Source: Prevotella sp. (GTDB lineage: Bacteria > Bacteroidota > Bacteroidia > Bacteroidales > Bacteroidaceae). From it: 64,000 nucleotides of DNA. Each line of letters begins with the position of its first letter. Position 1 is the first letter of the stretch. Below the pieces are notes generated by a model. It ran no database searches and had not been told where the DNA came from. It saw only the letters and a program-made list of their open reading frames with translations. The position numbers were made by a program, and so were the translations under genes. This document shows positions 51,615 through 60,272 of this stretch, piece after piece. The DNA is taken from NCBI GenBank assembly GCA_017619275.1, contig JAFZSR010000100.1, positions 1 to 64,000 on the forward strand. Direction: 5' to 3'.

Positions 51615-53663
51615 ATGAAAACATTCCGACTTTTAATTCTTCCGATGGCTTTGCTGTCGTTATCGCTGACAGCCGAAGCAGCAGCGCAGTTCACGCTGCG
51701 CCTGAAAAATCCTGGCAATGACGCCACAGTCTACCCGCTGCAGCAGCAGGGCAACGAACTGAAGGCCCGGCAGCTATTGCCGCTCGACATCACCACCGTC
51801 ACCACCAAGGAGGGCGACGACACGAGGCTGAGCGTGACGCTGACTGCCCGCCAGCGCGTTTGGTTCAACCTGGGCGTGCTCATCCCCACCAGCTATGCCA
51901 CCGACGACTGCGACTTCTATCTGCCTGGCTTCTGGTATCACAAGAACCTGCGCTCGCCCCGCGAGGCCCCGTCGTTTCACACCTCGAAGGATTGGAACGT
52001 GCGCGAGGACCGTCTGTCGTCGCCCCTGACGGGCGTCTACTGCAATGGCAGCGCGCTCACCGTGCTGCATGAGGCGACGGCGGGGTTTGTTGGCCAGCAA
52101 GGCCAAAAACCGAAACGAGTGAGCGAGCTGGGCGACGCGCTCACCACCCACCAGGAGGGCGAGGTGATACTGGGCGGCCCCACGTCGGTAGGCTACATGG
52201 GCTTTGAGGGGAGCAGCGGACGGGCCGCCCTCTCCTTCGGCTATCCGTATGTGGAGACGCCGCGCCGCTACATTCGCAAGCTCACACTCGTGAACCCCAT
52301 CACCACCTTCGCTCGGCTGGAGCAGGGCGAGAGCATGACCCTGACATGGCTCATCCGCGAGACGAAGCCGGCCGACTATGGTGAGTTTGTGGCCCAGACG
52401 TGGCTCTACTGCATGGCTAAGCTCAACCCGCAGCCGTTGCAGCCACGCTTCACGCCCGACGAGGCGAAGGCCCAGCTGGCCAACTATTTCCGCAAGGCCT
52501 ACGTCGACCAGTATGCACTGAAATATCACTCGGGCCATGGCCTGCGCATCGACGACTGCAAGCCCGTGGACCATGTGCAGATAGGCTTCTGCGGACGTGT
52601 GCTGCTCAACGGCTTCAACGCCTTGGAATATGGCGAGCAAACTGGCGACGCCGAGCTGGTGCGCATGGGACAGGCCATTTTCGACAGCTGGCTGCAGCAT
52701 GGTCTTACGGCAAAGGGCTACTTCAAGGACGACTTCCACATTGCCCACGGCATCCCCGCCGACCAGGACATCGTGCACAGCATTCGCCAGCAGTCGGAGG
52801 GAGTGTATGCCGTGCTGCACTATCTGCGCTATGAGAAACAGCACGGGAGGAAGCACAAGGAGTGGGAGATGAAGATGCGCACCCTGCTCGACAACATGGT
52901 GACGCTCCTGAAGGACGACGGACACTATCCGCGCAAATACCGCGACGACCACAGCGACGTGGACGCCTCGGGCGGCAGCACGCCTTCGGCCACCTCGACG
53001 CTGGTCATGGGCTACAAATACTTTGGCGACAAACGATATCTGCAAGCCGCCAAGCGCACGGTGGACTACCTGGAGCGCGAAATTATCTCGAAGAGCGATT
53101 ACTTCTCGTCGACCCTCGACGCGAACTGCGAGGACAAGGAGGCTGCCATCAGCGCCGTCACCGCCACCTACTACCTGGCCATGGTGACCAAGGGGCAGGA
53201 GCGGCAGCACTACATCGACCTCTGCAAGCAGGCCGCCTTTTTCGCCCTGTCGTGGTACTATCTGTGGGATGTGCCCTTCGCACAGGGACAGATGCTGGGC
53301 GACCTGGGTTTCAAGAGCCGCGGCTGGAGCAACGTGTCGGTGGAGAACAACCACGTCGACGTGTTCGTCTTCGAGCTGGCCCACATCGTGAAATGGCTGG
53401 CCCAGGAAACCGGGCAGCCCCAGTTCGAAAAGATTTACGACGTCATCCGCTCGTCGCTCACCCAGCTGCTGCCCACGAAGGACCGTCTCTGCGGCATTGG
53501 CGTGCCGGGCTTCAACCCCGAGGTGGTGCAGCACACGCAGTGGGACTATGGCAAGAACGGCAAGGGATTCTATAACGACATCTTCGCCCCTGGCTGGACC
53601 ACCGCCTCGCTGTGGGAGCTCTTCTCGCCCGAGCGAACGGTGGGTTTCCTGACGGGGAAGTAG
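51615..53663 (+). CDS. Unrecognised secreted alpha/alpha-toroid protein, likely glycan-active
   Basis: A 682-residue secreted protein with signal peptide MKTFRLLILPMALLSLSLTAEA; start 51615 is chosen because earlier in-frame codons cross the -7 box. No named family was recognised. The N-terminal 240 residues are beta-rich (FNLGVLIPTSYATDDCDFYLPGFWYH is a conserved-looking aromatic patch read in two parts). From about residue 290 it is all-helical with repeated hairpins, like six-hairpin glycosidases; candidate acidic motifs are HSGHGLRIDDCKP, DDFHIAHGIPADQD, YRDDHSDVDASGG and SVENNHVDVFVFELA. It stands alone, with its own promoter and a strong terminator, between GH43 and SusC genes. A new glycoside hydrolase or lyase activity is possible (inference). 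Confidence 0.8.
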   Translation: MKTFRLLILPMALLSLSLTAEAAAQFTLRLKNPGNDATVYPLQQQGNELKARQLLPLDITTVTTKEGDDTRLSVTLTARQRVWFNLGVLIPTSYATDDCDFYLPGFWYHKNLRSPREAPSFHTSKDWNVREDRLSSPLTGVYCNGSALTVLHEATAGFVGQQGQKPKRVSELGDALTTHQEGEVILGGPTSVGYMGFEGSSGRAALSFGYPYVETPRRYIRKLTLVNPITTFARLEQGESMTLTWLIRETKPADYGEFVAQTWLYCMAKLNPQPLQPRFTPDEAKAQLANYFRKAYVDQYALKYHSGHGLRIDDCKPVDHVQIGFCGRVLLNGFNALEYGEQTGDAELVRMGQAIFDSWLQHGLTAKGYFKDDFHIAHGIPADQDIVHSIRQQSEGVYAVLHYLRYEKQHGRKHKEWEMKMRTLLDNMVTLLKDDGHYPRKYRDDHSDVDASGGSTPSATSTLVMGYKYFGDKRYLQAAKRTVDYLEREIISKSDYFSSTLDANCEDKEAAISAVTATYYLAMVTKGQERQHYIDLCKQAAFFALSWYYLWDVPFAQGQMLGDLGFKSRGWSNVSVENNHVDVFVFELAHIVKWLAQETGQPQFEKIYDVIRSSLTQLLPTKDRLCGIGVPGFNPEVVQHTQWDYGKNGKGFYNDIFAPGWTTASLWELFSPERTVGFLTGK

Positions 53664-53739
53664 GAGAAAAAGACGCAGATTTCTGTTATACAAACCCCAG
53701 GGGGGAAGAAGCGTAACGAACTGATTTACAAAAGAGAGC

Positions 53740-53780
53740 AGAAATGTATTATCGGCAAACGGTAATACATTTCTTTTTTT
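53740..53780 (+). terminator. Rho-independent terminator
   Basis: A 15-bp stem (53740-53754 and 53760-53774, one G-U pair) with a 5-base loop is followed by a T tract, about 75 bases after the stop of the toroid gene. Confidence 0.9.
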
Positions 53781-53805
53781 ACGTGCGCAGGTTGCGGAAT
53801 ATGCC

Positions 53806-53813
53806 TACCTTTG
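53806..53813 (+). promoter_or_regulatory. -7 promoter box of second SusCDE operon
   Basis: TACCTTTG fits TAnnTTTG, 53 bases before the susC start and after the terminator. Confidence 0.6.
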
Positions 53814-53865
53814 CACCAGACAATTCGAAACTGAAAGAAAAGATTGATAACTAACAAAAACGTTT

Positions 53866-56800
53866 ATGACTCAACAACGAATCTGGAAATCCTGTCGCAC
53901 TGCGATGCCCGCCGCCCTGCTGCTGCTGGGCACGGCTGCAATGACGTTTCCTGCAGCTGTGCTCACGCCAGCCTTCGCCGAGGAGCAGCAGTCGCAGAGT
54001 CAAGTGACAGGTCTGGTCACCGACCAGGACAAGCAACCTCTCATCGGAGTAACCGTGCAGGTGGTGGGCACCTCTACCATGGCCATCACCGACGCCGACG
54101 GTATGTTTAAGATTATGGCTCCCTCGAAGAGCAACACCATGCTGGAGTTCACCTACCTGGGCTACAAGAAGAAGCAGGTGAAGGTGAACGGCGCCAAGAT
54201 TCTGCAGGTGCAGATGGAGGAGGACACCAACGAGATGAACGAGGTGGTGGTGACGGGCTACAGCTCGCAGAAGAAAGCCTCGATCATCGGCTCCATCGAG
54301 ACCATCAAGCCCGCCGAGCTGCAGTTTGGTACTACGCGTACAATGTCTAATAATCTGGCCGGTAAGCTCAGCGGCGTTATCGGCATCCAGCGCTCGGGTG
54401 AGCCTGGCTACGACGACTCCGACTTCTGGATTCGAGGCATGTCGACGTTCCACGGCAGCAACGCCCCGCTGGTGCTCATCGACGGTGTGGCCCGCGACTT
54501 GAACAATGTCGACATTGCCGAAGTGGAGTCGTTCTCCATCCTGAAGGATGCTTCGGCCCAGGCCATGTATGGTGTGCGCGGTGCCAACGGCGTCATCGTC
54601 ATCACCACGAAGCGCGGCAAGATTGGCGCCCCGCAGGTGCGTTTCCATGTGGAGCACGCCATCAGCGAGCCCACGATGTTCCCCGAGTTCCTCAACGCTT
54701 CGCAGTATATGAGTCTGCTCAACGAGCTGGCTGCCAGCGACGGCAAGTCACTGCCCTTCACACAGGAAGCCATCGACCGCACCGCCTCGGGCTACGACCC
54801 CGACCTCTATCCCGACGTGAACTGGATTGACGCCATCACCAAGGACTATGCCCATACCACCCGTTCCAACCTGGACATCAGCGGCGGTAGCGACTTCCTG
54901 CGCTACAGCATCGTGGCCAGCTACTTCCAGGAAGGTGGCATCCTGGAGCAGGACAAGAGCCTCATCGTGGACAACGCCACGAACAACCAGCAGTTCAACC
55001 TGCGCACCAATATCGACATGGACGTGACGAAGACCACCCTGCTGCGCGTGAACATTGGCGGCTACCTGAACCGCTTCAAGAAGCAGCGCGTCGACACCAA
55101 CGTGGCCTTCGACAACGCCTTCAAGACACTGCCCTTCGTGCATCCCGCCCGCTATAGCGACGGTGCCATCCCCTTGATTTCCAACCGTGTGAACCCCTGG
55201 CGTGACGTCACGCAGGGCGGCTATGCCTTCCGCACCTCGTCGAAGATTCAGACGCTCTTCAGCGTGGAGCAAGACCTGCGCCAGATTACCAAGGGCCTGA
55301 AGGCCAAGGTGATGTTCAGCTTCGACCGCTGGAACCAGAGCGAGCGCGGTCGCACGGCCAACGTGGGCACCGTGTTCCCCGCCACGGGTCGCGACGAGGA
55401 GGGCAACCTCATCTACACTCAGTTCCAGACGGGCGACGAGTCGATGGGCAGCTACACCAACGGCGGCTACGGCAATACCAATATCTATTTAGAGGCCGAC
55501 CTGATGTATGCCCGCCGCTTCGGCAAGTTTGACCTCGACGCCCTGTTCCTCTACAACCAGCAGGCCTACGACGACGGCGACATCCAGGACTACCGCAAGC
55601 AGGGCATCGCCGGACGCCTCTCGGGCACCTACGACGACCGTTATGTGGCAGAGTTCAACTTCGGCTACAACGGTTCTGAGAACTTCGCCAAGGGCAAGCG
55701 CTTCGGCTTCTTCCCCTCCTTCGCCTTGGGATGGCTGCTCAGCGAGGAGCCTTTCATGGAGCCGATGAAAAAGACCTTCGACAAGATTAAGTTCCGTGCC
55801 AGCATTGGCTTGGCCGGCGACGACAATATAGGCAGCAACCGCCGCTTCGCCTATCTCACCAAGATCGACACCTACGACAACGCCTACACCTGGGGCACCA
55901 CCGGACAGCGCAACTACGGCGGCATCAACGAGGGTGAGTACGGCGTGGAAGGCCTCACCTGGGAGACCGTGCTGAAAAAGAATTTCGGCGTGGAGCTGGG
56001 CCTTTTTGGCATGATTGACTTCAATTTCGACATCTTCAAGGAGAACCGTGAGGACATCTTCATGCGCCGCAACAGTATGCCCACCCAGAGCGGAATTCCC
56101 GCCGAGAAACTGCCCTATGCCAACTACGGAAAGATGGAGAACCACGGCGTGGAGTTCACGCTGAACTTCCACAAGCAGTGGAACAAGGACTGGTTCACCT
56201 CGGCCTACGGCAACTTTACCTTCGCCAAGAACAAGGTAACGGAGTTCGATGAGCCAGCATCGAAGTTGGGCACCCACCGTGCACAGACCGGCCGCTCGTG
56301 GGGCGAACTCTTCGGACTGACGGCCGACCGTCTGTTTACCGACGACGACTTTAACATCACGCTCGACGCAGACGGCAACAAAGTCTACGCGCTGAAGGAC
56401 GGTATCCCCCTGCAGCAGGTTGGCGCCACCGTGCTTCGTCCAGGCGACATCAAATATATTGACCGCAACAACGACGGCATCATCACCGAGGAGGACGAAG
56501 GCTTCATTGGCGGTACCGTCGACCCCCGCATCGTCTATGGCTTTGGCGGCGTCATCAACTATAAGAAGATTGACGTGAACTTCTTCTTCCAGGGTGTGGG
56601 CGATGTCTACCGCATCATCGGCGGACAGCCTTACTTCATGCCTGGCGGCGGCACCACCACCGAGGGTAACGCCTACGCTAAGTACATCGACGACCGCTGG
56701 ACAGAGGACAACCCCCAGCAGAACGTCTTCTGGCCCAGACTGAGCTACGGCCCCAACCAGAACAACTACCGCGCCTCGACGTGGTGGAAGAAGGACATGA

Positions 56801-57015
56801 GCTTCCTGCGCTGTAAGACCATCGAAGTGGGCTACACCCTGCCCAAGGCTTGGCTGGAGCCTATCTACGGCAAGAGCTGCCGAGTCTTCGTCAGTGGCAA
56901 CAACCTCTTCTGCCTGAGCGGCTTCAAGCTGTGGGATCCCGAGCTGGGCACTAGCAATGGTCTACAGTATCCTCTGAACCGCTCCATCATGTTCGGACTC
57001 GACCTCAACTTCTAA
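53866..57015 (+). CDS. SusC/RagA family TonB-dependent transporter
   Basis: A 1049-residue outer-membrane transporter. It has a rather long signal sequence (about 38 residues, ending AVLTPAFAEE), a carboxypeptidase-regulatory-like domain (GLVTDQDKQPLIGVTVQVVG), the SusC plug start NEVVVTGYSSQKKASIIGSI and DSDFWIRGMSTFHGSNAP, then a beta-barrel ending RSIMFGLDLNF. It starts the second SusCDE operon (SusC, SusD, SusE, GH43). Compared with the SusC at 42522-45671 it has a different N-terminal leader but the same length and motifs, pointing to duplication of a SusC within the island followed by divergence for another ligand. Confidence 0.96.
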   Translation: MTQQRIWKSCRTAMPAALLLLGTAAMTFPAAVLTPAFAEEQQSQSQVTGLVTDQDKQPLIGVTVQVVGTSTMAITDADGMFKIMAPSKSNTMLEFTYLGYKKKQVKVNGAKILQVQMEEDTNEMNEVVVTGYSSQKKASIIGSIETIKPAELQFGTTRTMSNNLAGKLSGVIGIQRSGEPGYDDSDFWIRGMSTFHGSNAPLVLIDGVARDLNNVDIAEVESFSILKDASAQAMYGVRGANGVIVITTKRGKIGAPQVRFHVEHAISEPTMFPEFLNASQYMSLLNELAASDGKSLPFTQEAIDRTASGYDPDLYPDVNWIDAITKDYAHTTRSNLDISGGSDFLRYSIVASYFQEGGILEQDKSLIVDNATNNQQFNLRTNIDMDVTKTTLLRVNIGGYLNRFKKQRVDTNVAFDNAFKTLPFVHPARYSDGAIPLISNRVNPWRDVTQGGYAFRTSSKIQTLFSVEQDLRQITKGLKAKVMFSFDRWNQSERGRTANVGTVFPATGRDEEGNLIYTQFQTGDESMGSYTNGGYGNTNIYLEADLMYARRFGKFDLDALFLYNQQAYDDGDIQDYRKQGIAGRLSGTYDDRYVAEFNFGYNGSENFAKGKRFGFFPSFALGWLLSEEPFMEPMKKTFDKIKFRASIGLAGDDNIGSNRRFAYLTKIDTYDNAYTWGTTGQRNYGGINEGEYGVEGLTWETVLKKNFGVELGLFGMIDFNFDIFKENREDIFMRRNSMPTQSGIPAEKLPYANYGKMENHGVEFTLNFHKQWNKDWFTSAYGNFTFAKNKVTEFDEPASKLGTHRAQTGRSWGELFGLTADRLFTDDDFNITLDADGNKVYALKDGIPLQQVGATVLRPGDIKYIDRNNDGIITEEDEGFIGGTVDPRIVYGFGGVINYKKIDVNFFFQGVGDVYRIIGGQPYFMPGGGTTTEGNAYAKYIDDRWTEDNPQQNVFWPRLSYGPNQNNYRASTWWKKDMSFLRCKTIEVGYTLPKAWLEPIYGKSCRVFVSGNNLFCLSGFKLWDPELGTSNGLQYPLNRSIMFGLDLNF

Positions 57016-57017
57016 AC

Positions 57018-57056
57018 AACGGATTGAACGAATTTAACGGATTTATTGGATTCGAA
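57018..57056. repeat. AACGGATT repeats between susC and susD
   Basis: Three degenerate 9-bp units (AACGGATTG, AACGAATTT, AACGGATTT) are the reverse complement of the AATCCGTTA units before the other susC at 45674-45745. Confidence 0.75.
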
Positions 57057-57058
57057 AA

Positions 57059-59026
57059 ATGAAAACCATCATGATTACCAAGAATATCAAGCATATCATC
57101 GCCGCTTTCTCCGTAGGTTGCGGCTTAGTCGCAACAGCACCCCTCACCTCGTGCAGCGACTATCTCGACAAAGAGCCCGACATTGAGCTTACCACCGACA
57201 TGGTGTTCCAGAACAGGGACAAGGTGTATGCCTGGCTGGCCAATATCTATAACACCATCGTACACGCCCCCGACAAGTGGAGCCTCACCCGCGACGGCTA
57301 CGAGGTGATGGCAGACGACATCGTGCCCTCAGAGCGCTGGCAACAGTGGGACTGGGCCGAGAGCATCGGCAAGATTACCGGCAAGTGGACCATCAACAGC
57401 ACATGGGCCGGCGACCTTTGGGCGCGCATGCCGCAGGGCATCCGCCACGGCTACATCTTCAACAACATGGTGAAGGCCATGCCCGACCACGACCTGCCGC
57501 AGAGCGAGGTGGACAACATGAAGGCCGAGGTGAAGTTCCTCACCGCCTACGCCTGGTGGCTCATGGCCGAGAATTACGGCGGTATCCCCTTCACGCCCGG
57601 CTATATCGCCCCGAGCGATGCCCCCATCAGCGAGCTGCTGGTAGGTCAGGCTAAGTTCGACGACGTGGTGGACTACTGCGACCGCGAGATGCTCGAAGCT
57701 GCCAATGTGCTGCCCGTCGTCTATCAGGACCCCTCGAAGTATGGCCGCATCAACAAGATTATGGCCTTGACGCAGCGCTCGCGCATGCTGCTCTTCGCCG
57801 CCAGTCCGCTGGTGAACGGCAACCCTTGGTACACCGACTATGTGAACGACAAGGGCGAGCAGATCTTCAACTCTGTCTACGACCACAACAAGTGGGTGAA
57901 GGCCGCCGAGGCCTGCAAGCTCGTCATCGACGAGGCCGAGGCTGCCGGCTACGAGCTGTATAAGGAGATGGGACCCAATGGCAAGGTCGACCCGTTCATG
58001 TCGACCTACAACGTCCACATCAAGCGCTGGAGCGAGGGTAACCACGAGATTACCTTCCCCATCACGAAGGAGAGCAACTACCAGGGCACGTACCTGCGTG
58101 TGGTCTCTGTGCGCGACTTTGGTGGCGGCAACGGCCTTGGCGTCTATCAGGGACTGGTCGATGCCTTCTTCATGGAGAACGGCCTACCCATCACTGACCC
58201 GAAGTCGGGCTATGTGGAGGATGGCTTCTCCACCGCTGTGGAGAGCCGTGCCGACCAGACCGTGTGGAAGTATGGCACCGGCAAGGAGGGCGACGTCACA
58301 GCACGCGGCACCTACAACATGTACACCCACCGCGAACCCCGCTTCTACAACGCCGTCTCGTTCCACAACGCCTGGCTCGCCGTCGACAACCGCGCCTACA
58401 ACTTCCTCTACAACGGCAAGGACAACATTCAGAGCAGCTCGCCCCACGATGCTCCGCAGAACGGCTATCTGGCCCGCAAGGCACTCTGTGTGACCGACAA
58501 CTACAAAACGGGCGAGGTGACGGGTCGCCAGGGCTTCACCTATCGTCTGGCCTTCACCTACCTCGACTATGCCGAGGCCGTGAACGAGGCTTACAACGAT
58601 GAGTCGCACCGTCGGGATGCCATCAAGTATGTCAACCTCATCCGCGAGCGTGCCGGTGTGCGCCAGTACACCTTTGCCACCGTGGCCGACGACGACCCCG
58701 ACTATATCCAGATTGCCGACACGCAGGACGACGTGCGCCGCGTGGTGCGCATGGAGCGCCGTGTGGAGCTGTGCTGCGAGAACAACCGCTGGTACGACAT
58801 CCGCCGTTGGAAGATTGCCGAGGACATTCCCGAGATGTGTGGCGACTGCTACGGCATGAACGCCCTCGACCGCTCGGGTCGCACCAAGGAGGGATTCCAT
58901 GTGCGCACCAAGTTCTTCACCCGCGTTTGGAAGCGCCAGTATTACTGGTTCCCCATCTACGTCGACGAGTTCGAGAAGAATCCCAACCTGAAGGAGGCTC
59001 CCTTCTGGCTAGAGGGAGAGGAGTAG
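57059..59026 (+). CDS. SusD/RagB family glycan-binding lipoprotein
   Basis: A 655-residue SusD homologue with lipoprotein signal (ATAPLTSCSDYLDKEP, Cys32). SusD-like features are the NTERM start YLDKEPDIELTTDMVF, TPR-type helices (VKFLTAYAWWLMAENYGGIP), and the C-terminal RMERRVELCCENNRWYDIRR block. It lies 43 bases after SusC, separated only by the AACGGATT repeats, and before SusE. It is clearly different from the SusD at 40275-42491, so this operon probably captures a different glycan. Confidence 0.95.
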   Translation: MKTIMITKNIKHIIAAFSVGCGLVATAPLTSCSDYLDKEPDIELTTDMVFQNRDKVYAWLANIYNTIVHAPDKWSLTRDGYEVMADDIVPSERWQQWDWAESIGKITGKWTINSTWAGDLWARMPQGIRHGYIFNNMVKAMPDHDLPQSEVDNMKAEVKFLTAYAWWLMAENYGGIPFTPGYIAPSDAPISELLVGQAKFDDVVDYCDREMLEAANVLPVVYQDPSKYGRINKIMALTQRSRMLLFAASPLVNGNPWYTDYVNDKGEQIFNSVYDHNKWVKAAEACKLVIDEAEAAGYELYKEMGPNGKVDPFMSTYNVHIKRWSEGNHEITFPITKESNYQGTYLRVVSVRDFGGGNGLGVYQGLVDAFFMENGLPITDPKSGYVEDGFSTAVESRADQTVWKYGTGKEGDVTARGTYNMYTHREPRFYNAVSFHNAWLAVDNRAYNFLYNGKDNIQSSSPHDAPQNGYLARKALCVTDNYKTGEVTGRQGFTYRLAFTYLDYAEAVNEAYNDESHRRDAIKYVNLIRERAGVRQYTFATVADDDPDYIQIADTQDDVRRVVRMERRVELCCENNRWYDIRRWKIAEDIPEMCGDCYGMNALDRSGRTKEGFHVRTKFFTRVWKRQYYWFPIYVDEFEKNPNLKEAPFWLEGEE

Positions 59027-59044
59027 GCGGGCGGCCTGCGGCCA

Positions 59045-59065
59045 AAATGATAAATGACAAATGAT
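59045..59065. repeat. Three AAATGAT units between susD and susE
   Basis: Three tandem 7-bp units (AAATGAT, AAATGAC, AAATGAT) lie directly upstream of the susE-like start. Confidence 0.85.
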
Positions 59066-59078
59066 AAAAACAATCAAT

Positions 59079-60260
59079 ATGAAAAAGGATTTGTTTGAAA
59101 AGACAAAGGAATTGCTTCACTTTGTTGTCTATATACTCCTCCCCCTCGTTGGGGGAGGCTGGATGGGGGTTGCTTGCAACGAGGATCCCGAGTATTTCCA
59201 GCTCCAGACCTATCCCGACCAGATGCACATCGACGTGTCGCAGACCGAGATTGTGTTCAACAAGGGCATCGCCAACCAGCCCGCCCTCACCTTCAACTGG
59301 CAGAAGGCCGTCAGCCCCATCAATGCCTCCGACGAGGTGACCTACAAGATGGCCTTCTACGACACCAACCAGAAGACCGAGAACCACTCCGAGTATATCG
59401 ACCTGGGCGATGTCACCACCGCCTCCTTCACCCACGACGAGCTCAACAGCATCGTGTCGCGATGGGTCATCCCCGGACAGCCCCTGCAAGTCACGGCACA
59501 GCTGCTGGCCATCGTGCACAACAAGGAGAAGTACGTCAAGCCCATACAGTCGACCGTCGACTTCACGGCCACCTGCTACGAAAAGTATCCCACCTACATG
59601 TACATCCGCTACACCGACGACCTCACCCAGGTCACCAAGACCGAGCGCATGGAGCAGCGACAGATGGGAACGGGCATCTACGAGGTGACGCTCAACCTGG
59701 AGCCTTGCACCTACTATTTCCTTACCACCCTTGAGGACTATCCTGCCTACGGCGTTGCTGCCAACCAGACAGGCAAGCCAGGCATCTACACGATGGACTA
59801 CGTCACCAGCGGCACCGTCAACCCCTTCACCACCACTGAGTATGGCCGCCGCACCATCGTCATCGACACCAACGCCGATGAGAACAACTGCCGCATGTAT
59901 CTGCCCCTGCCTTCGTCGAACATGCCCTGGATAGTGGGCAACGCCACCGACATTGGCTGGGAGACCAACCAGCCCGCAGGCAAGTTCACCGTGGCCGACC
60001 CGTTGCACGAGCCTTACATCTACACCTGGACGGGCAACCTCATTGCCGGCGGCGAGTTCAAGATTGGCTTGGGCTCCAGCTGGGGCGACCAGTTCTTCTA
60101 TGCCCCCACGGCCAATGCCGACCCCTTTGCCACCGAGACGCTCTTGCCCTATCGCCTGCAGGACGATGGCGGCGACTTGAAGTGGGTGCCCACCCAGAGC
60201 GGCGTCTATACCGTCAAGCTCTCGCTGCTCGTCAACGACATGTATATCAAGCTCTATTGA
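59079..60260 (+). CDS. SusE/SusF family outer-membrane glycan-binding lipoprotein
   Basis: A 393-residue lipoprotein in the SusE position. An N-terminal SusE domain (PALTFNWQKAVSPINASDEV) is followed by C-terminal SusF-like starch-binding-type modules (MPWIVGNATDIGWETNQPAG and YIYTWTGNLIAGGEFKIGLG). The start at 59079 (MKKDLFEK) was chosen; an ATG at 59061 falls in the AAATGAT repeat. The signal peptide ILLPLVGGGWMGVAC is odd: it is encoded by a CCCCCTCGTTGGGGGAGG palindrome at 59135-59170, and lipidation would be at Cys33. It binds glycan at the surface with SusC/SusD. Confidence 0.9.
   Translation: MKKDLFEKTKELLHFVVYILLPLVGGGWMGVACNEDPEYFQLQTYPDQMHIDVSQTEIVFNKGIANQPALTFNWQKAVSPINASDEVTYKMAFYDTNQKTENHSEYIDLGDVTTASFTHDELNSIVSRWVIPGQPLQVTAQLLAIVHNKEKYVKPIQSTVDFTATCYEKYPTYMYIRYTDDLTQVTKTERMEQRQMGTGIYEVTLNLEPCTYYFLTTLEDYPAYGVAANQTGKPGIYTMDYVTSGTVNPFTTTEYGRRTIVIDTNADENNCRMYLPLPSSNMPWIVGNATDIGWETNQPAGKFTVADPLHEPYIYTWTGNLIAGGEFKIGLGSSWGDQFFYAPTANADPFATETLLPYRLQDDGGDLKWVPTQSGVYTVKLSLLVNDMYIKLY
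59135..59170. repeat. G/C-rich palindrome in SusE signal peptide
   Basis: CTCCCCCTCGTTGGGGGAGG encodes the hydrophobic core of the lipoprotein signal. Confidence 0.8.
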
Positions 60261-60272
60261 CCCTTATTCGCC

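Noticed and set aside
51774-53693. A 639-codon open frame on the minus strand
   Set aside because: Antisense to the secreted toroid protein, which has a promoter, signal peptide and terminator.
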